NCBI RefSeq assembly: GCF_022414575.1
Contig: NZ_JADWYQ010000001.1
Span: 62,001 to 126,000 of the forward strand
Direction: 5' to 3'
Length of the DNA: 64,000 nucleotides
DNA from: Streptomyces sp. MUM 178J
GTDB taxonomy: Bacteria; Actinomycetota; Actinomycetes; Streptomycetales; Streptomycetaceae
How positions within the stretch are numbered: position 1 is the stretch's first letter; the number at the start of each line of letters is the position of its first letter. Position numbers and translations under genes: made by a program. Positions 15,828 to 25,573 of this stretch are shown piece by piece. The notes beneath the pieces were generated by a model. The model was not told the origin of the DNA. It searched no databases and worked only from the letters and a program-made list of their open reading frames with translations.

Positions 15828-17384
15828 TCAGCAGCGCTTGCCGTCCTTGGGAGGGGTGCCTTCCAGGAGGTAGGCGTTGATCGCGGTGTCGATGCAGTCG
15901 CTGCCGCGGCCGTACGCGGTGTGGCCGTCGCCGTCGTAGGTGAGCAGGGTGCCGGAGTCAAGCTGGGCGGCGAGGGACTCGGCCCACTTGTAGGGGGTGG
16001 CCGGGTCCCTTGTGGTGCCGACGACCACGATGGGGGCCGCGCCCTCGGCCTCGATGCGATGGGGGGCGCCGGTGGCGGAGGTCGGCCAGAAAGTGCAGTT
16101 CAGGGCGGCCCAGGCGAAGCCCTTGCCGAAGACGGGGGACGCCTTCTCGAACTCGGGCAGGGCCGACCGCACGGCGGATGCGTCCTTGAAGGCGGGCGGG
16201 AGGTCGAGGCAGTTCACCGCGGCGTTGGCGTACATCAGGTTGGCGTAGGAGCCGTCCGCAGAGCGCTCGTAGTAGCTGTCGGCCAGCAAGAGCAGGCCCG
16301 AGCCGTCGCCGTCCATGGCCGATGCCAGCGCCTCGCGCAGCCGCGGCCAGGCGCCCTCGTCGTACATCGCCGCGACGACGCCGGTGGTGGCCAGGGACTC
16401 GCCCAGCTCACGGCTCTCACCCGTGGGCACCGGATCTGCGTCGACCTGCGCGAAGAATGCCTTCATCCGGGCCGATGCGTCGGCCGCGGACGTCTGGCCG
16501 AGCGGGCAGTCCGGCTGCTGGACGCAGTCCGCGGCGAACGCCTGGAAAGCGGTCTCGAAGCCGGCCGTCTGGTCCCGGTTCAGCTCGCGGGCGGACAGCG
16601 AGGGGTCCATCGCACCGTCGAGGACGAGCCGGCCCACCCTCTCGGGGAACAGTTCGGCATAGGTCGCCCCGAGGAATGTGCCGTACGACGCCCCTACATA
16701 CGTCAGCGTCCCGTCGCCCAGCACGGCACGCAGGATGTCCATGTCACGGGCGGCCTCCACGGTGGACACATGCGGCAGAACCTCGCCGGAGCGCTTCTCG
16801 CAGCCCGCCGCGAAGTCCCGGTACGCCCGGGTCAGCGCCGCCGTCTCCGCCGTGTCGTCCGGCGTCTGGTCGACCTGGGTGTACGCGTCCATCTCCGCCC
16901 CCGTCAGACATTCGACGGGCTCACTGTGCGCCACGCCGCGCGGGTCGACTGCGACCATGTCGTAGCGGGCCCGCACCGGGGCGGGGTAGCCGATGCCCGC
17001 GTACGCCTGGAGGTACTCGAGGGCCGAGCCGCCGGGTCCGCCCGGATTGACCTGGAGCGATCCCAGGCGCTTGCCCGGTCCGGTCGCCTTCTTGCGGGCG
17101 ACGGCCAGCTCGATGGAGCCCTCGCCGGGGGCGTCGTAGTCGAGCGGGGCCTCCATCGTGGCGCAGTCGAAGCCGGGGACACCGCACTCCCGCCAGGTCA
17201 ACTTCTGTGTGTAGTACCGCTCAAGGCCGGCGGAGGGCGCCGCGGAGGCGGACGACGGGGAAGAGGCGGCAGCCGGCGATTCGACGGCGTCGGACGGCGA
17301 ACTTCCGCCGGTGCAGCCGGAGACGAGCACGCTCAGCGGGATGAGAGCGAGGGCGGAGGTGCGGAGCAGACGCCTGGTGTCCAT
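15828..17384 (-). CDS. Lipoprotein alpha/beta-hydrolase, tripeptidyl-aminopeptidase-like (S33)
   Basis: 518 residues. The signal peptide ends in the lipobox LVSGC (Cys24), followed by a Ser/Ala-rich linker. The hydrolase fold carries the oxyanion segment NPGGPGGS, the nucleophile in GASYGTF (about residue 228), the acid Asp in TTRDPATP and the His in DGDGHTAYG near the C-terminus; YKWAESLA is typical of the C-terminal TAP domain. By family it removes short N-terminal peptides from secreted proteins or imported peptides at the cell surface. The ATG at 17384 is chosen because it starts the signal peptide. It is separated from holB by a repeat-rich gap. Confidence 0.87.
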   Translation of the reverse strand: MDTRRLLRTSALALIPLSVLVSGCTGGSSPSDAVESPAAASSPSSASAAPSAGLERYYTQKLTWRECGVPGFDCATMEAPLDYDAPGEGSIELAVARKKATGPGKRLGSLQVNPGGPGGSALEYLQAYAGIGYPAPVRARYDMVAVDPRGVAHSEPVECLTGAEMDAYTQVDQTPDDTAETAALTRAYRDFAAGCEKRSGEVLPHVSTVEAARDMDILRAVLGDGTLTYVGASYGTFLGATYAELFPERVGRLVLDGAMDPSLSARELNRDQTAGFETAFQAFAADCVQQPDCPLGQTSAADASARMKAFFAQVDADPVPTGESRELGESLATTGVVAAMYDEGAWPRLREALASAMDGDGSGLLLLADSYYERSADGSYANLMYANAAVNCLDLPPAFKDASAVRSALPEFEKASPVFGKGFAWAALNCTFWPTSATGAPHRIEAEGAAPIVVVGTTRDPATPYKWAESLAAQLDSGTLLTYDGDGHTAYGRGSDCIDTAINAYLLEGTPPKDGKRC

Positions 17385-17490
17385 TCCCGGAGAGTAATGG
17401 ACGGATGCGTCGGAAGGGCGGGCAGGCATATGCCGCCCCGGACACGAGGCGTCGGCCCGGAGCAGGGCGCCCATCGTGGCGCAGGGTGCG

Positions 17491-17680
17491 GGGTGCCTAC
17501 CCGGCAGCAGGAGGCGTCAGCCCGGGGCAGGGTGCCGGCCCGGTCGCGGAGTGCCGACCCGGCGGCGCGCAATGCCAGCCGATCGCGGGGTGCCTACCCG
17601 ACGCACCAGGCATCGGCCCGGGAAAGGGTGCCAGCCTGGTCGCGGAGTGCCGACCCGGCGGGGGCCGCCAATCGCGCATG
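17491..17680. repeat. 97-bp imperfect tandem duplication between holB stop and peptidase start
   Basis: GGGTGCCTACCCG occurs at 17491 and 17588, and GTCGCGGAGTGCCGACCCGG at about 17543 and 17639, giving a period of about 97 bp for two copies with internal similarity. The 317-bp gap that contains it holds no convincing gene; the array ends close to the holB stop at 17702. Confidence 0.75.
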
Positions 17681-17701
17681 GCGCCGGCCCGGCGCAGGGT
17701 G

Positions 17702-18907
17702 TCAGGCGGCCCGCAGCGCCACCGCCATCGCCTCGACGGCCAGCAGCGGCGCGACATTGCGCCCCAGCGTCTGGCGGCAGGCGACGATCGCCTCTATCCG
17801 GCGCAGCGTCCGTTCCGGCGTGGAATCCCGCGCGACGCGGTCCAGAGAGTCCCATACGTCCTCGTTGGCGAGGGCGACCCCGGAACCCAGCTGAAGCGCC
17901 AGGACATCGCGGTAGAAACCGGTCAGGTCCGAGAGCGCGAGGTCGAGGCTGTCCCGCTGGGTGCGCGTCCTGCGGCGCTTCTGCCTGTCCTCCAGCTCCT
18001 TCATCGCACCGGCGGTGCCGCGCGGCATCCGGCCCCCCGCTGCCGCGCCCAGCGCGGCCTTGAGCTCCTCGGCCTCCTTTGCGTCGACCTCCTCCGCCGC
18101 CTGGGCGGCATCCTCGGCGGCGGCGTCGATCAGCTCCTGGGCGGCCTTGAGACAGCCGCCGATGTCCGCGACGCGCAGCGGCAGCTTGAGCACGGCGGAC
18201 CGCCGGGCACGGGCGCGCTCGTCGGTGGCGAGCCGGCGCGCTCGGCCGATGTGTCCCTGGGTGGCGCGGGCGGAGGCCTCTGCGACCTCCGGCGCGATGC
18301 CGTCACGCCGTACGAGGACGTCGGCGACTGCCGCGACCGGGGGCGTGCGGAGGGTGAGGTGACGGCAGCGGGAGCGGATGGTGGGCAGCACGTCCTCCAG
18401 GGAGGGCGCGCACAACAGCCACACTGTGCGGGCGGCCGGCTCCTCGATCGCCTTGAGCAGCACATTTGCCGCGCCCTCGGTGAGCCGGTCGGCATCCTCC
18501 AGGATGATGACCTGCCAGCGTCCGCCGGCCGGGGAGAGCTGGGCGCGGCGGACCAGGTCGCGGGTCTCCTTGACGCCGATGGACAGCAGGTCGGTGCGGA
18601 CGACCTCCACATCGGCGTGGGTCCCGACGAGGGTGGTGTGGCAGCCGTCGCAGAAACCGCAGCCCGGCTCACCGCCGAGAGCCCGGTCCGGGCTGACGCA
18701 CTGCAGTGCGGCGGCGAAGGCCCGGGCGGCGGTGGAACGCCCGGAGCCCGGCGGGCCGGTGAACAGCCAGGCGTGCGTCATCTTCGAGGCCGCGGGAGCC
18801 GCTTCTCCCGCCGCCGCGGCGGTGACGAGGGAGTCGGCGTCGCGCGCGGCGGCGGAGAGCTGCGTCCGGACACGGTCCTGCCCGATCACGTCGTCCCATA
18901 CGGCCAT
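17702..18907 (-). CDS. holB: DNA polymerase III subunit delta-prime
   Basis: A 401-residue clamp-loader subunit. The AAA+ core starts with VWDDVIGQ, followed by a Walker-A-like GPPGSGRST in which the usual Lys is Arg. A zinc module (Cys in LQC, then CGFCDGC) and the sensor regions (ILEDADRLTEGAANVLLKAIEEP, IRSRCRHL with an SRC motif) follow. The C-terminal collar is helical and Ala/Glu-rich. Delta-prime acts as a rigid stator in the clamp loader and does not need ATP hydrolysis. It lies 110 bp downstream of the thymidylate-kinase fusion; tmk-holB pairing is common in bacteria. Confidence 0.93.
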   Translation of the reverse strand: MAVWDDVIGQDRVRTQLSAAARDADSLVTAAAAGEAAPAASKMTHAWLFTGPPGSGRSTAARAFAAALQCVSPDRALGGEPGCGFCDGCHTTLVGTHADVEVVRTDLLSIGVKETRDLVRRAQLSPAGGRWQVIILEDADRLTEGAANVLLKAIEEPAARTVWLLCAPSLEDVLPTIRSRCRHLTLRTPPVAAVADVLVRRDGIAPEVAEASARATQGHIGRARRLATDERARARRSAVLKLPLRVADIGGCLKAAQELIDAAAEDAAQAAEEVDAKEAEELKAALGAAAGGRMPRGTAGAMKELEDRQKRRRTRTQRDSLDLALSDLTGFYRDVLALQLGSGVALANEDVWDSLDRVARDSTPERTLRRIEAIVACRQTLGRNVAPLLAVEAMAVALRAA

Positions 18908-19017
18908 GCGCCGTCACCGCCCTTCCTGCGCTGCGGCCTCCCATTGTGAACGAGCCCTCTGACAATCCGTGCCGCCGGCCGTCCCTCCCATGAGACCGGC
19001 GGCCCGGACGGCCGCGC

Positions 19018-22000
19018 TCAGCGGCCGCGCCGGCGGTCGTCGTCCTCGTGCGGGCCGAGCAGTTCGTCCGCGAGGGTCGGCAGGTCGTCCAGCGGGGTCT
19101 CCTCGGCCCAGTCCGGGCGCCGACGGCGCGGACGCTCGCCGGCGGCCCGGTCTCGGCCCCGGTCCTGGCCCCGGCTGTCCTGTCCGTCGGCGCCTGCGTC
19201 CGGCCCGACCTGCGGCAGTTCGCGGGTGCGGTCCTCCGTACCCGAGGACCCACCCGAGGACCCGCTCGAACGCCGCTCGTCGCGGAAGAGGCCCGGCGGC
19301 ACCCGGTCCACGGGGTCCGCCGCCTTCGGCAGCAGGGCCGTCTCGGCCGTGTCCGAGGATCCCGACGGCGCCGAGGAGTCCTCCCGAACCCTCGGCAGCA
19401 TCGTCGTCTCGATCTCGTCCGCCCCGGCGTCCCGGGCCGGCTCTCCGACCTCCGGCCGCGGGACCTCCTGCGTCACCTCGTCCGGACCGACCTCGTCCGG
19501 CCCTGCCTCGTCCGCACCGACCTCCTCCGCACGGCGCTCCGGCTTCACCAGCGGCGTGGGCACGGTCACCTCGGAGGCCGACTCGTCCGGAGCGTCCGCT
19601 TTCGCAGCAGCAGCCTCGGCCTCGGCCTCCGCGAGCCGCCGCGCCTCCTCCGCCTTCAGGAGCGCTTCCTCGGCCTTGCGCTGCTTCTCCAGCCGCCGCG
19701 CCTCGGCCTCCGCCCGCAGCCGGGCCTCTTCCTCCGCCTGCTTGCGCAGCCGTTCCTGCTCCGCGAGCCGGGCCTTCTCCTCGGCCTCGCGCCGACGCCG
19801 TTCCTCCTCGGCGAGCCGCCGCGCCTCCTCGGCCCGCTGCCGGGCCTCCTCCGCCTGCCGTTCGGCCTCTCGCCGCCTGGCCTCTTCCAGTTCGCGGCGC
19901 TTGCGCTCCTCCTCTTCGGCGCGCAGCCGGGCAAGCTGCTCCTGGCGCTCACGCTCCCTGCGCTCCTCCTCGGCCTTGCGCGCCGCTTCTTCCTCCGCGC
20001 GCCGCCTGGCCTCCTCCTCCGCGGCCTTGCGGGCCTCCTCCTTGGCCTTCACCTCGGCTTCGGAGAGCGGCAGGATCTGGTCGAGCCGATGCCGTACGAC
20101 GGTGGTGACGGCCTCGGGATCCTGGCCTGCGTCCACCACCAGATAGCGGCCCGGATCCGCCGCGGCCAGCGTCAGGAATCCGGCGCGCACCCGCTGATGG
20201 AACTCGGCCGGCTCCGACTCCAACCGGTCCGGCGCCTCGGTGAACCGCTCGCGCGCGGTTTCGGGAGAGACGTCCAGCAGCACGGTCAGATGCGGTACGA
20301 GGCCGTCCGTCGCCCAGCGCGAGATACGGGCGATCTCGATCGGCGACAGATCGCGCCCCGCGCCCTGATAGGCGACGGAGGAGTCGATATAGCGGTCCGA
20401 GACGACCACCGCACCCCGCTCCAGCGCCGGGCGCACCACCGAGTCGATGTGCTCGGCGCGGTCGGCGGCGTACAGCAGCGCCTCGGCCCGGCTGGACAGT
20501 CCCGCGCTCGACACGTCGAGCAGGATCGAGCGCAGTCGCTTGCCGATCGGCGTGGCGCCCGGCTCACGGGTCACCACGACCTCGTGGCCCTTGGCGCGGA
20601 TCCACTCGGCCAGCGCCTTGACCTGCGTGGACTTGCCCGCTCCGTCGCCGCCCTCGATGACGATGAAGAATCCCGCAGCGGCCGTGGCCTGGGCCGGGTC
20701 CGAACCGCCGCGCAGCGCTTCGCCCAGGTCGCGGCGCAGGGGCACCCCCGCGCGGTCGTCCGTCCTGGCGAGAACGATGACGGCCACGGGCAGCAGCAGC
20801 GCTCCCACCAGCATCAGGGTGAACGCCGCGCCGCCGTGCGCGAAGACGACGTCGCCGCCCGTCAGCCGGTGCCGGCCGATGCCCGCGGCGAACAGCGGAG
20901 CGGCGATCGCGCCGAGCCCGACGGCGACCCGTACGACCGCCTGCAGATGGTCGGTGACCCTGGCGCGCCGGGACTCCTCGGTCTCCTGGTCGATCAGCAC
21001 ATGCCCGGTGTTGGCCGCCACGCCCGCCGCACAGCCCGCCAGCAACGCGAGCAGCAGCACGGTCGCCGTGTCGGGCACCAGACCGACCGCGAGCAGCGCC
21101 ACGCCGGTGACGGCGAGGGCGAGGGCGAGGAGCCGCCGGCGCGAGAGCGCGGGCAGGACGGCCCCCGCGGCGCGGATGCCGACCCCGGCGCCGCCGGTGA
21201 GGCCCAGCACGAGCAGCGCGAAGGTCGCCGGGCCGCCGCCCAGGTCGACGGCGTGCAGAACGGACACCGCCACGGCGGAGGAGATGGCCCCGGCGACGGC
21301 GGCGCAGGCCAGCACGAACAGCGGTATTCCGCCGGTACGCCCCTTCTCCAGCGCCTTCTCCCCGCTGCCGGCGGCCGAGGCGGAGGGACGGCGCAGCCCC
21401 TCCAGCGGCGAGCGCGGCCGTGGCGTCGGCGTGCCCGGGAACTGCAGGAAGTACAGGGTGGAGACGGACGCGGCGAAGAGGCCGGCCGCCACATACGATC
21501 CGAGAGCCGCCTGGTGCAGCGAGAACCAGTCGACACCGATGGCGAGCAGCTTGCTGATCAGCGTGGCGACGAGCAGGGCCGCGGCGGCCGCGGGAACGGC
21601 GGCGAAGCCGGTGCGCAGCCACAGCCTGCGCAGCGCGCCGAGCCGGTCGGGCAGCGGCCGCACCGCAGCCCCCTCCGGGGGCGGGCCGGGCAGCAGGGCC
21701 GGAGCGGCGCTCTCCCGTGCGATGGTCCAGAAGCGTTCGGCCGTCCCCGTCAGGAAGACGGTGACGAGCAGCAGAGTGAGCGCGTCGCCCCGGATCCAGT
21801 CGATCCACAGGGGCGCGACGACCAGCAGCGCGAGCCGTACGCCGTCCGCGCCGATCATGGTCCAGCGGCGGTCCAGCGGTCCGCCGGGGGCGGTCAGCGT
21901 GGTCATCGGGCCGAGCAGCACGGCTCCGAAGAGCAGGGTGGACAGCACGCGCGCGCCCAGCACGGCCGCGACGGCGAAGGCCGCTCCGCGGTAGCCGCCG

Positions 22001-22221
22001 CCGAAGGCGCCCTCCAGAACCGCCGCCTCAAGTGACAGCAGCAGGAGCACCAGCACCGCGAGCGCGTCGCCGACGCCGCTGACGAACTGCGCGCTCCACA
22101 GCCGCTTGAGTGCGGGATAGCGCAGCAGGGCGCGCACCGCGCGCTCTTGTGAGTCGGCGGTCAGCCCGTCGGGAACGTCGGACACGTCGGAATCCGCAGC
22201 AGTGTCTGAGGCTCGCGTCAT
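19018..22221 (-). CDS. tmk: Membrane-domain / thymidylate kinase / coiled-coil fusion
   Basis: 1067 residues in three parts. Residues about 30-505 carry many hydrophobic helices resembling a major-facilitator transporter (LWSAQFVSGVGDALAVL at the start, many GA-rich membrane spans). Residues about 515-717 are a full thymidylate kinase: P-loop EGGDGAGKST, DRYIDSSVAYQG, TREPG and a C-terminal DQI helix, converting dTMP to dTDP. Residues about 718-880 are an almost pure E/A/R/K helix (repeats such as RRAEEEAARKAEEER) expected to form a long coiled coil. An acidic, Ser/Pro-rich tail follows. A stand-alone kinase is about 210 residues. The gene precedes holB on the same strand. How the membrane part serves the kinase is unknown. 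Confidence 0.88.
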   Translation of the reverse strand: MTRASDTAADSDVSDVPDGLTADSQERAVRALLRYPALKRLWSAQFVSGVGDALAVLVLLLLSLEAAVLEGAFGGGYRGAAFAVAAVLGARVLSTLLFGAVLLGPMTTLTAPGGPLDRRWTMIGADGVRLALLVVAPLWIDWIRGDALTLLLVTVFLTGTAERFWTIARESAAPALLPGPPPEGAAVRPLPDRLGALRRLWLRTGFAAVPAAAAALLVATLISKLLAIGVDWFSLHQAALGSYVAAGLFAASVSTLYFLQFPGTPTPRPRSPLEGLRRPSASAAGSGEKALEKGRTGGIPLFVLACAAVAGAISSAVAVSVLHAVDLGGGPATFALLVLGLTGGAGVGIRAAGAVLPALSRRRLLALALAVTGVALLAVGLVPDTATVLLLALLAGCAAGVAANTGHVLIDQETEESRRARVTDHLQAVVRVAVGLGAIAAPLFAAGIGRHRLTGGDVVFAHGGAAFTLMLVGALLLPVAVIVLARTDDRAGVPLRRDLGEALRGGSDPAQATAAAGFFIVIEGGDGAGKSTQVKALAEWIRAKGHEVVVTREPGATPIGKRLRSILLDVSSAGLSSRAEALLYAADRAEHIDSVVRPALERGAVVVSDRYIDSSVAYQGAGRDLSPIEIARISRWATDGLVPHLTVLLDVSPETARERFTEAPDRLESEPAEFHQRVRAGFLTLAAADPGRYLVVDAGQDPEAVTTVVRHRLDQILPLSEAEVKAKEEARKAAEEEARRRAEEEAARKAEEERRERERQEQLARLRAEEEERKRRELEEARRREAERQAEEARQRAEEARRLAEEERRRREAEEKARLAEQERLRKQAEEEARLRAEAEARRLEKQRKAEEALLKAEEARRLAEAEAEAAAAKADAPDESASEVTVPTPLVKPERRAEEVGADEAGPDEVGPDEVTQEVPRPEVGEPARDAGADEIETTMLPRVREDSSAPSGSSDTAETALLPKAADPVDRVPPGLFRDERRSSGSSGGSSGTEDRTRELPQVGPDAGADGQDSRGQDRGRDRAAGERPRRRRPDWAEETPLDDLPTLADELLGPHEDDDRRRGR

Positions 22222-22298
22222 CCGCCCAGCCTATCCGGACTGCCATGCTCCCCGGAGGTACGCCCGAACATGCGCGCGCGTGCAGGAGCCCCGCGGGA

Positions 22299-22325
22299 AG
22301 GGTGGGAATCCTGGGTTCCCGCCCT
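22299..22325 (-). terminator. Hairpin terminator after topA
   Basis: AGGGTGGGAA (22299-22308) pairs with TTCCCGCCCT (22316-22325) with one G-T wobble and a 7-nt loop. It lies 40 bp beyond the topA stop. Confidence 0.6.
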
Positions 22326-22364
22326 CCCCGGACGCCTGCGGCAGGATCGGCTGCCGACCGGCTG

Positions 22365-25223
22365 CTACTCGTCCCCGGAGGACGCGTTCGCCGACGCGGT
22401 CTTCTTCGCCGCCGTCTTCTTGGTCGCGGTCTTCTTGGCCGCGGTCTTCGTCGCCGTGGCCTTCTTCGCGGCCGTCTTCTTGGTCGCGGTCTTCTTGGTC
22501 GCGGTCTTCTTGGCAGCCGTCTTCTTCGCCGGCGCCTTCTTGGCGGTCTTCTTCTTCGCGGGGCCCTTGGCCCGCTTCTCGGCGAGGAGCTCGTATCCGC
22601 GCTCAGGAGTGATGGACTCGACGCTGTCGCCGGTGCGCAGCGTGGCGTTGGTCTCGCCGTCCGTCACATACGGGCCAAACCGGCCGTCCTTGACCACCAC
22701 CGGGCGCTCGCTGACCGGGTCGGCGCCCAGCTCCTTGAGCGGCGGCTTGGCCGCGGCACGCCCGCGCTGCTTGGGCTGGGCGTAGATCGCCAGCGCCTCG
22801 TCCAGCGTGATGGTGAAGAGCTGCTCCTCGGTTTCGAGGGAGCGCGAGTCCGTGCCCTTCTTCAGGTACGGGCCGTAGCGGCCGTTCTGGGCCGTGATCT
22901 CGACGCCTTCGGGGTCGGTTCCGACGACCCGCGGCAGTGACATCAGCTTCAGCGCGTCGTCGAGGGTCACCGTGTCCAGGGACATCGACTTGAAGAGCGA
23001 CGCCGTGCGCGGCTTGACCGCGTTCTTGCCGGTCTTGGGCGTGCCCTCGGGCAGCACCTCGGTCACGTACGGGCCGTAGCGGCCGTCCTTGGCGACGATC
23101 GTGCGGCCGGTGGCCGGGTCGGCGCCCAGCTCGAAGTCGCCGCTGGGCTTGGCCAGCAGCTCTTCCGCGTACTCGACCGTCAGCTCGTCGGGCGCGAGGT
23201 CGGCGGGCACGTCGGCGCGCTGGTGGCCCTCCGCGTCCTTCTCGCCGCGCTCGATGTACGGGCCGTAGCGGCCGACGCGCAGCACGATGTCCTTGCCCAC
23301 GGGGAAGCTGGAGATCTCCCGGGCGTCGATCGCACCCAGGTCGGTGACCAGCTCCTTGAGGCCGCCGAGGTGGTCGCCGTCGCCGTTTCCGGCTTCGGAG
23401 GCGGCGCCGGCCTGCTCGCCCTCGCCGAAGTAGAAGCGCTTCAGCCACGGCACGGCCTGCGCCTCGCCGCGCGCGATGCGGTCGAGGTCGTCCTCCATCT
23501 TGGCGGTGAAGTCGTAGTCGACGAGCCGGCCGAAGTGCTTCTCCAGCAGGTTGACGACGGCGAAGCTCAGGAAGGAGGGCACCAGGGCCGTCCCCTTCTT
23601 GAACACATAGCCGCGGTCGAGGATCGTGCCGATGATCGAGGCGTAGGTGGAGGGGCGGCCGATCTCCCGCTCCTCCAGCTCCTTGACCAGCGAGGCCTCG
23701 GTGTAGCGGGCGGGGGGCTTGGTGGCGTGGCCGTCGGCGGAGATCTCCTCGGCGGTCAGCGCTTCGCCCTCGGCGACCTGCGGCAGCCGCCGCTCGCGGT
23801 CGTCCAGCTCGGCGTTCGGGTCGTCCGCGCCCTCCACATAGGCCTTCATAAAGCCGTGGAAAGTGATCGTCTTGCCGGACGCGGTGAACTCCGCGTCCCG
23901 GCCGTCCGACGCCCGGCCGCCGATCTTCACCGTGACGGAGTTGCCGACTGCGTCCTTCATCTGGGAGGCGACGGTCCGCTTCCAGATCAGCTCGTAGAGC
24001 CTGAACTGGTCGCCGGTCAGACCGGTCTCCGCAGGGGTGCGGAAACGGTCGCCGGACGGGCGGATCGCCTCGTGCGCCTCCTGCGCGTTCTTGACCTTCC
24101 CGGCGTAGACACGCGGCTTGTCCGGCAGGTAGTCGGCGCCGTAGAGCTGCGTGACCTGCGCCCGGGCCGCCGAGACGGCGGTGTCGGAGAGCGTCGTGGA
24201 GTCCGTGCGCATATAGGTGATGAAGCCGTTCTCGTACAGCTTCTGCGCGATCTGCATGGTGGCCTTCGCCCCGAAGCCCAGCTTCCGGGAGGCCTCCTGC
24301 TGCAGGGTCGTCGTACGGAAGGGCGCGTACGGCGACCGGCGGTACGGCTTCGACTCGACGGACCGCACCGCGAACGAGGCGTCCCCGAGCGCGGCGGCCA
24401 GGGCACGGGCGTTCGCCTCGTCCAGGTGCAGCACCTGGGCGGAGGAGCCGCCCTTGAGCTGCCCGTCGGGGCCGAAGTCCCGGCCCTGGGCGACGCGCTT
24501 GCCGTCGACGGTGTTCAGGCGCGCGCTGAAGACGGACGGGTCGGAGACGTCGCCCGCCCGGCCCGTCGCGAAGACACCGGTCAGATCCCAGTACTCCGCG
24601 GAACGGAACGCGATGCGCTCCCGCTCCCGCTCGACGACGAGCCGGGTCGCGACGGACTGGACACGGCCGGCCGACAGCCGGGGCATGACCTTCTTCCACA
24701 GGACCGGGGAGACCTCGTAGCCGTAGAGCCGGTCGAGGATGCGGCGGGTCTCCTGGGCGTCGACCATGCGCTGGTTGAGCTCGCGCGGATTGGCGACGGC
24801 CTCGCGGATCGCGTCCTTGGTGATCTCGTGGAAGACCATCCGCTTGACCGGGACCTTGGGCTTGAGGACCTCCTGGAGGTGCCAGGCGATGGCCTCCCCC
24901 TCGCGGTCCTCATCGGTGGCGAGGTAGAGCTCGTCGGACTCGGCGAGCAGCTCCTTGAGCTTCTTGACCTGGGCCTTCTTGTCGGCGTTGACGACATAGA
25001 TCGGCTGGAAGTCATGGTTGACGTCGACGCCGAGGCGACGCACCTCGCCCGTGTACTTGTCGGGCACCTCGGCGGCGCCGTTCGGCAGGTCGCGGATGTG
25101 CCCGACGCTCGCTTCGACGACGAAGCCGGGGCCCAGGTAGCCCTTGATCGTCTTCGCCTTGGCAGGCGACTCGACGATCACGAGTCGGCGGCCGCCCTGT
25201 GCGGTCTCGCTGGTCGGGGACAA
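22365..25223 (-). CDS. topA: DNA topoisomerase I
   Basis: 952 residues. The toprim domain comes first (RRLVIVESPAKAKTIKGYL, then the acidic ATDEDREGEAIAWHL metal site). The active-site Tyr lies in ITYMRTDST, and the zinc-less C-terminal part holds repeated GRYGPY topoisomerase C-terminal modules. The tail is a run of Lys/Ala repeats (AAKKTATKK type) typical of Streptomyces TopA, which bind DNA and aid processivity. The enzyme relaxes negative supercoils. The TTG at 25223 is taken as start because GGAGAG is 8 nt upstream and the LSPTSE start matches homologues; an upstream ATG would add 37 Arg-rich residues. Confidence 0.95.
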   Translation of the reverse strand: MSPTSETAQGGRRLVIVESPAKAKTIKGYLGPGFVVEASVGHIRDLPNGAAEVPDKYTGEVRRLGVDVNHDFQPIYVVNADKKAQVKKLKELLAESDELYLATDEDREGEAIAWHLQEVLKPKVPVKRMVFHEITKDAIREAVANPRELNQRMVDAQETRRILDRLYGYEVSPVLWKKVMPRLSAGRVQSVATRLVVERERERIAFRSAEYWDLTGVFATGRAGDVSDPSVFSARLNTVDGKRVAQGRDFGPDGQLKGGSSAQVLHLDEANARALAAALGDASFAVRSVESKPYRRSPYAPFRTTTLQQEASRKLGFGAKATMQIAQKLYENGFITYMRTDSTTLSDTAVSAARAQVTQLYGADYLPDKPRVYAGKVKNAQEAHEAIRPSGDRFRTPAETGLTGDQFRLYELIWKRTVASQMKDAVGNSVTVKIGGRASDGRDAEFTASGKTITFHGFMKAYVEGADDPNAELDDRERRLPQVAEGEALTAEEISADGHATKPPARYTEASLVKELEEREIGRPSTYASIIGTILDRGYVFKKGTALVPSFLSFAVVNLLEKHFGRLVDYDFTAKMEDDLDRIARGEAQAVPWLKRFYFGEGEQAGAASEAGNGDGDHLGGLKELVTDLGAIDAREISSFPVGKDIVLRVGRYGPYIERGEKDAEGHQRADVPADLAPDELTVEYAEELLAKPSGDFELGADPATGRTIVAKDGRYGPYVTEVLPEGTPKTGKNAVKPRTASLFKSMSLDTVTLDDALKLMSLPRVVGTDPEGVEITAQNGRYGPYLKKGTDSRSLETEEQLFTITLDEALAIYAQPKQRGRAAAKPPLKELGADPVSERPVVVKDGRFGPYVTDGETNATLRTGDSVESITPERGYELLAEKRAKGPAKKKTAKKAPAKKTAAKKTATKKTATKKTAAKKATATKTAAKKTATKKTAAKKTASANASSGDE

Positions 25224-25573
25224 CTTCGCTCTTCTCTCCGGTCGACGCTCGGTGACACAAACGGCAGTGCGGCGGTGGCGTGTCGCGCTGCACGGTGCGT
25301 GTCGCTCCTGCCGCTGCGGAGTGTGACGGTACAACCCGCCCCCGTGTCAAACGGCAAAAGCCCGCAACGGCCACTCGAACGGTAACCCGACTCCAGGCAT
25401 TCCTGCCGCCCGGACCGGCACGTCGGTCCCTCGACTCCCTGATCTGCTCATGGGGTGCGCCCGCTGGACGCCACCCCCGCGGGCCCCGCCTCCCAGTGGG
25501 CGATCCCCCTGGTCAGGCCCCCTGTGCTGCCCTCTTAGAGCGGCTGGATCGAGCCGGTTCCGTCAGTTGCGCG
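25224..25573. other. topA upstream region
   Basis: 350 bp between topA and a small membrane-protein gene. On the minus strand a consensus TTGACA lies at 25345-25350, but no good -10 is found at the normal spacing. topA expression is known to respond to supercoiling, which often goes with suboptimal promoter spacing. No gene was seen. Confidence 0.4.

Noticed and set aside
19048..22035. 995-codon plus-strand frame opposite the thymidylate kinase fusion
   Set aside because: The Arg/Gln/His/Leu-rich composition mirrors the coiled-coil DNA; the minus-strand protein has clear kinase motifs.
22380..22560. Short direct repeats at the topA 3' end as a CRISPR-like array
   Set aside because: They encode the Lys/Ala C-terminal tail of topoisomerase I; unit spacing is irregular and there are no spacers or cas genes.
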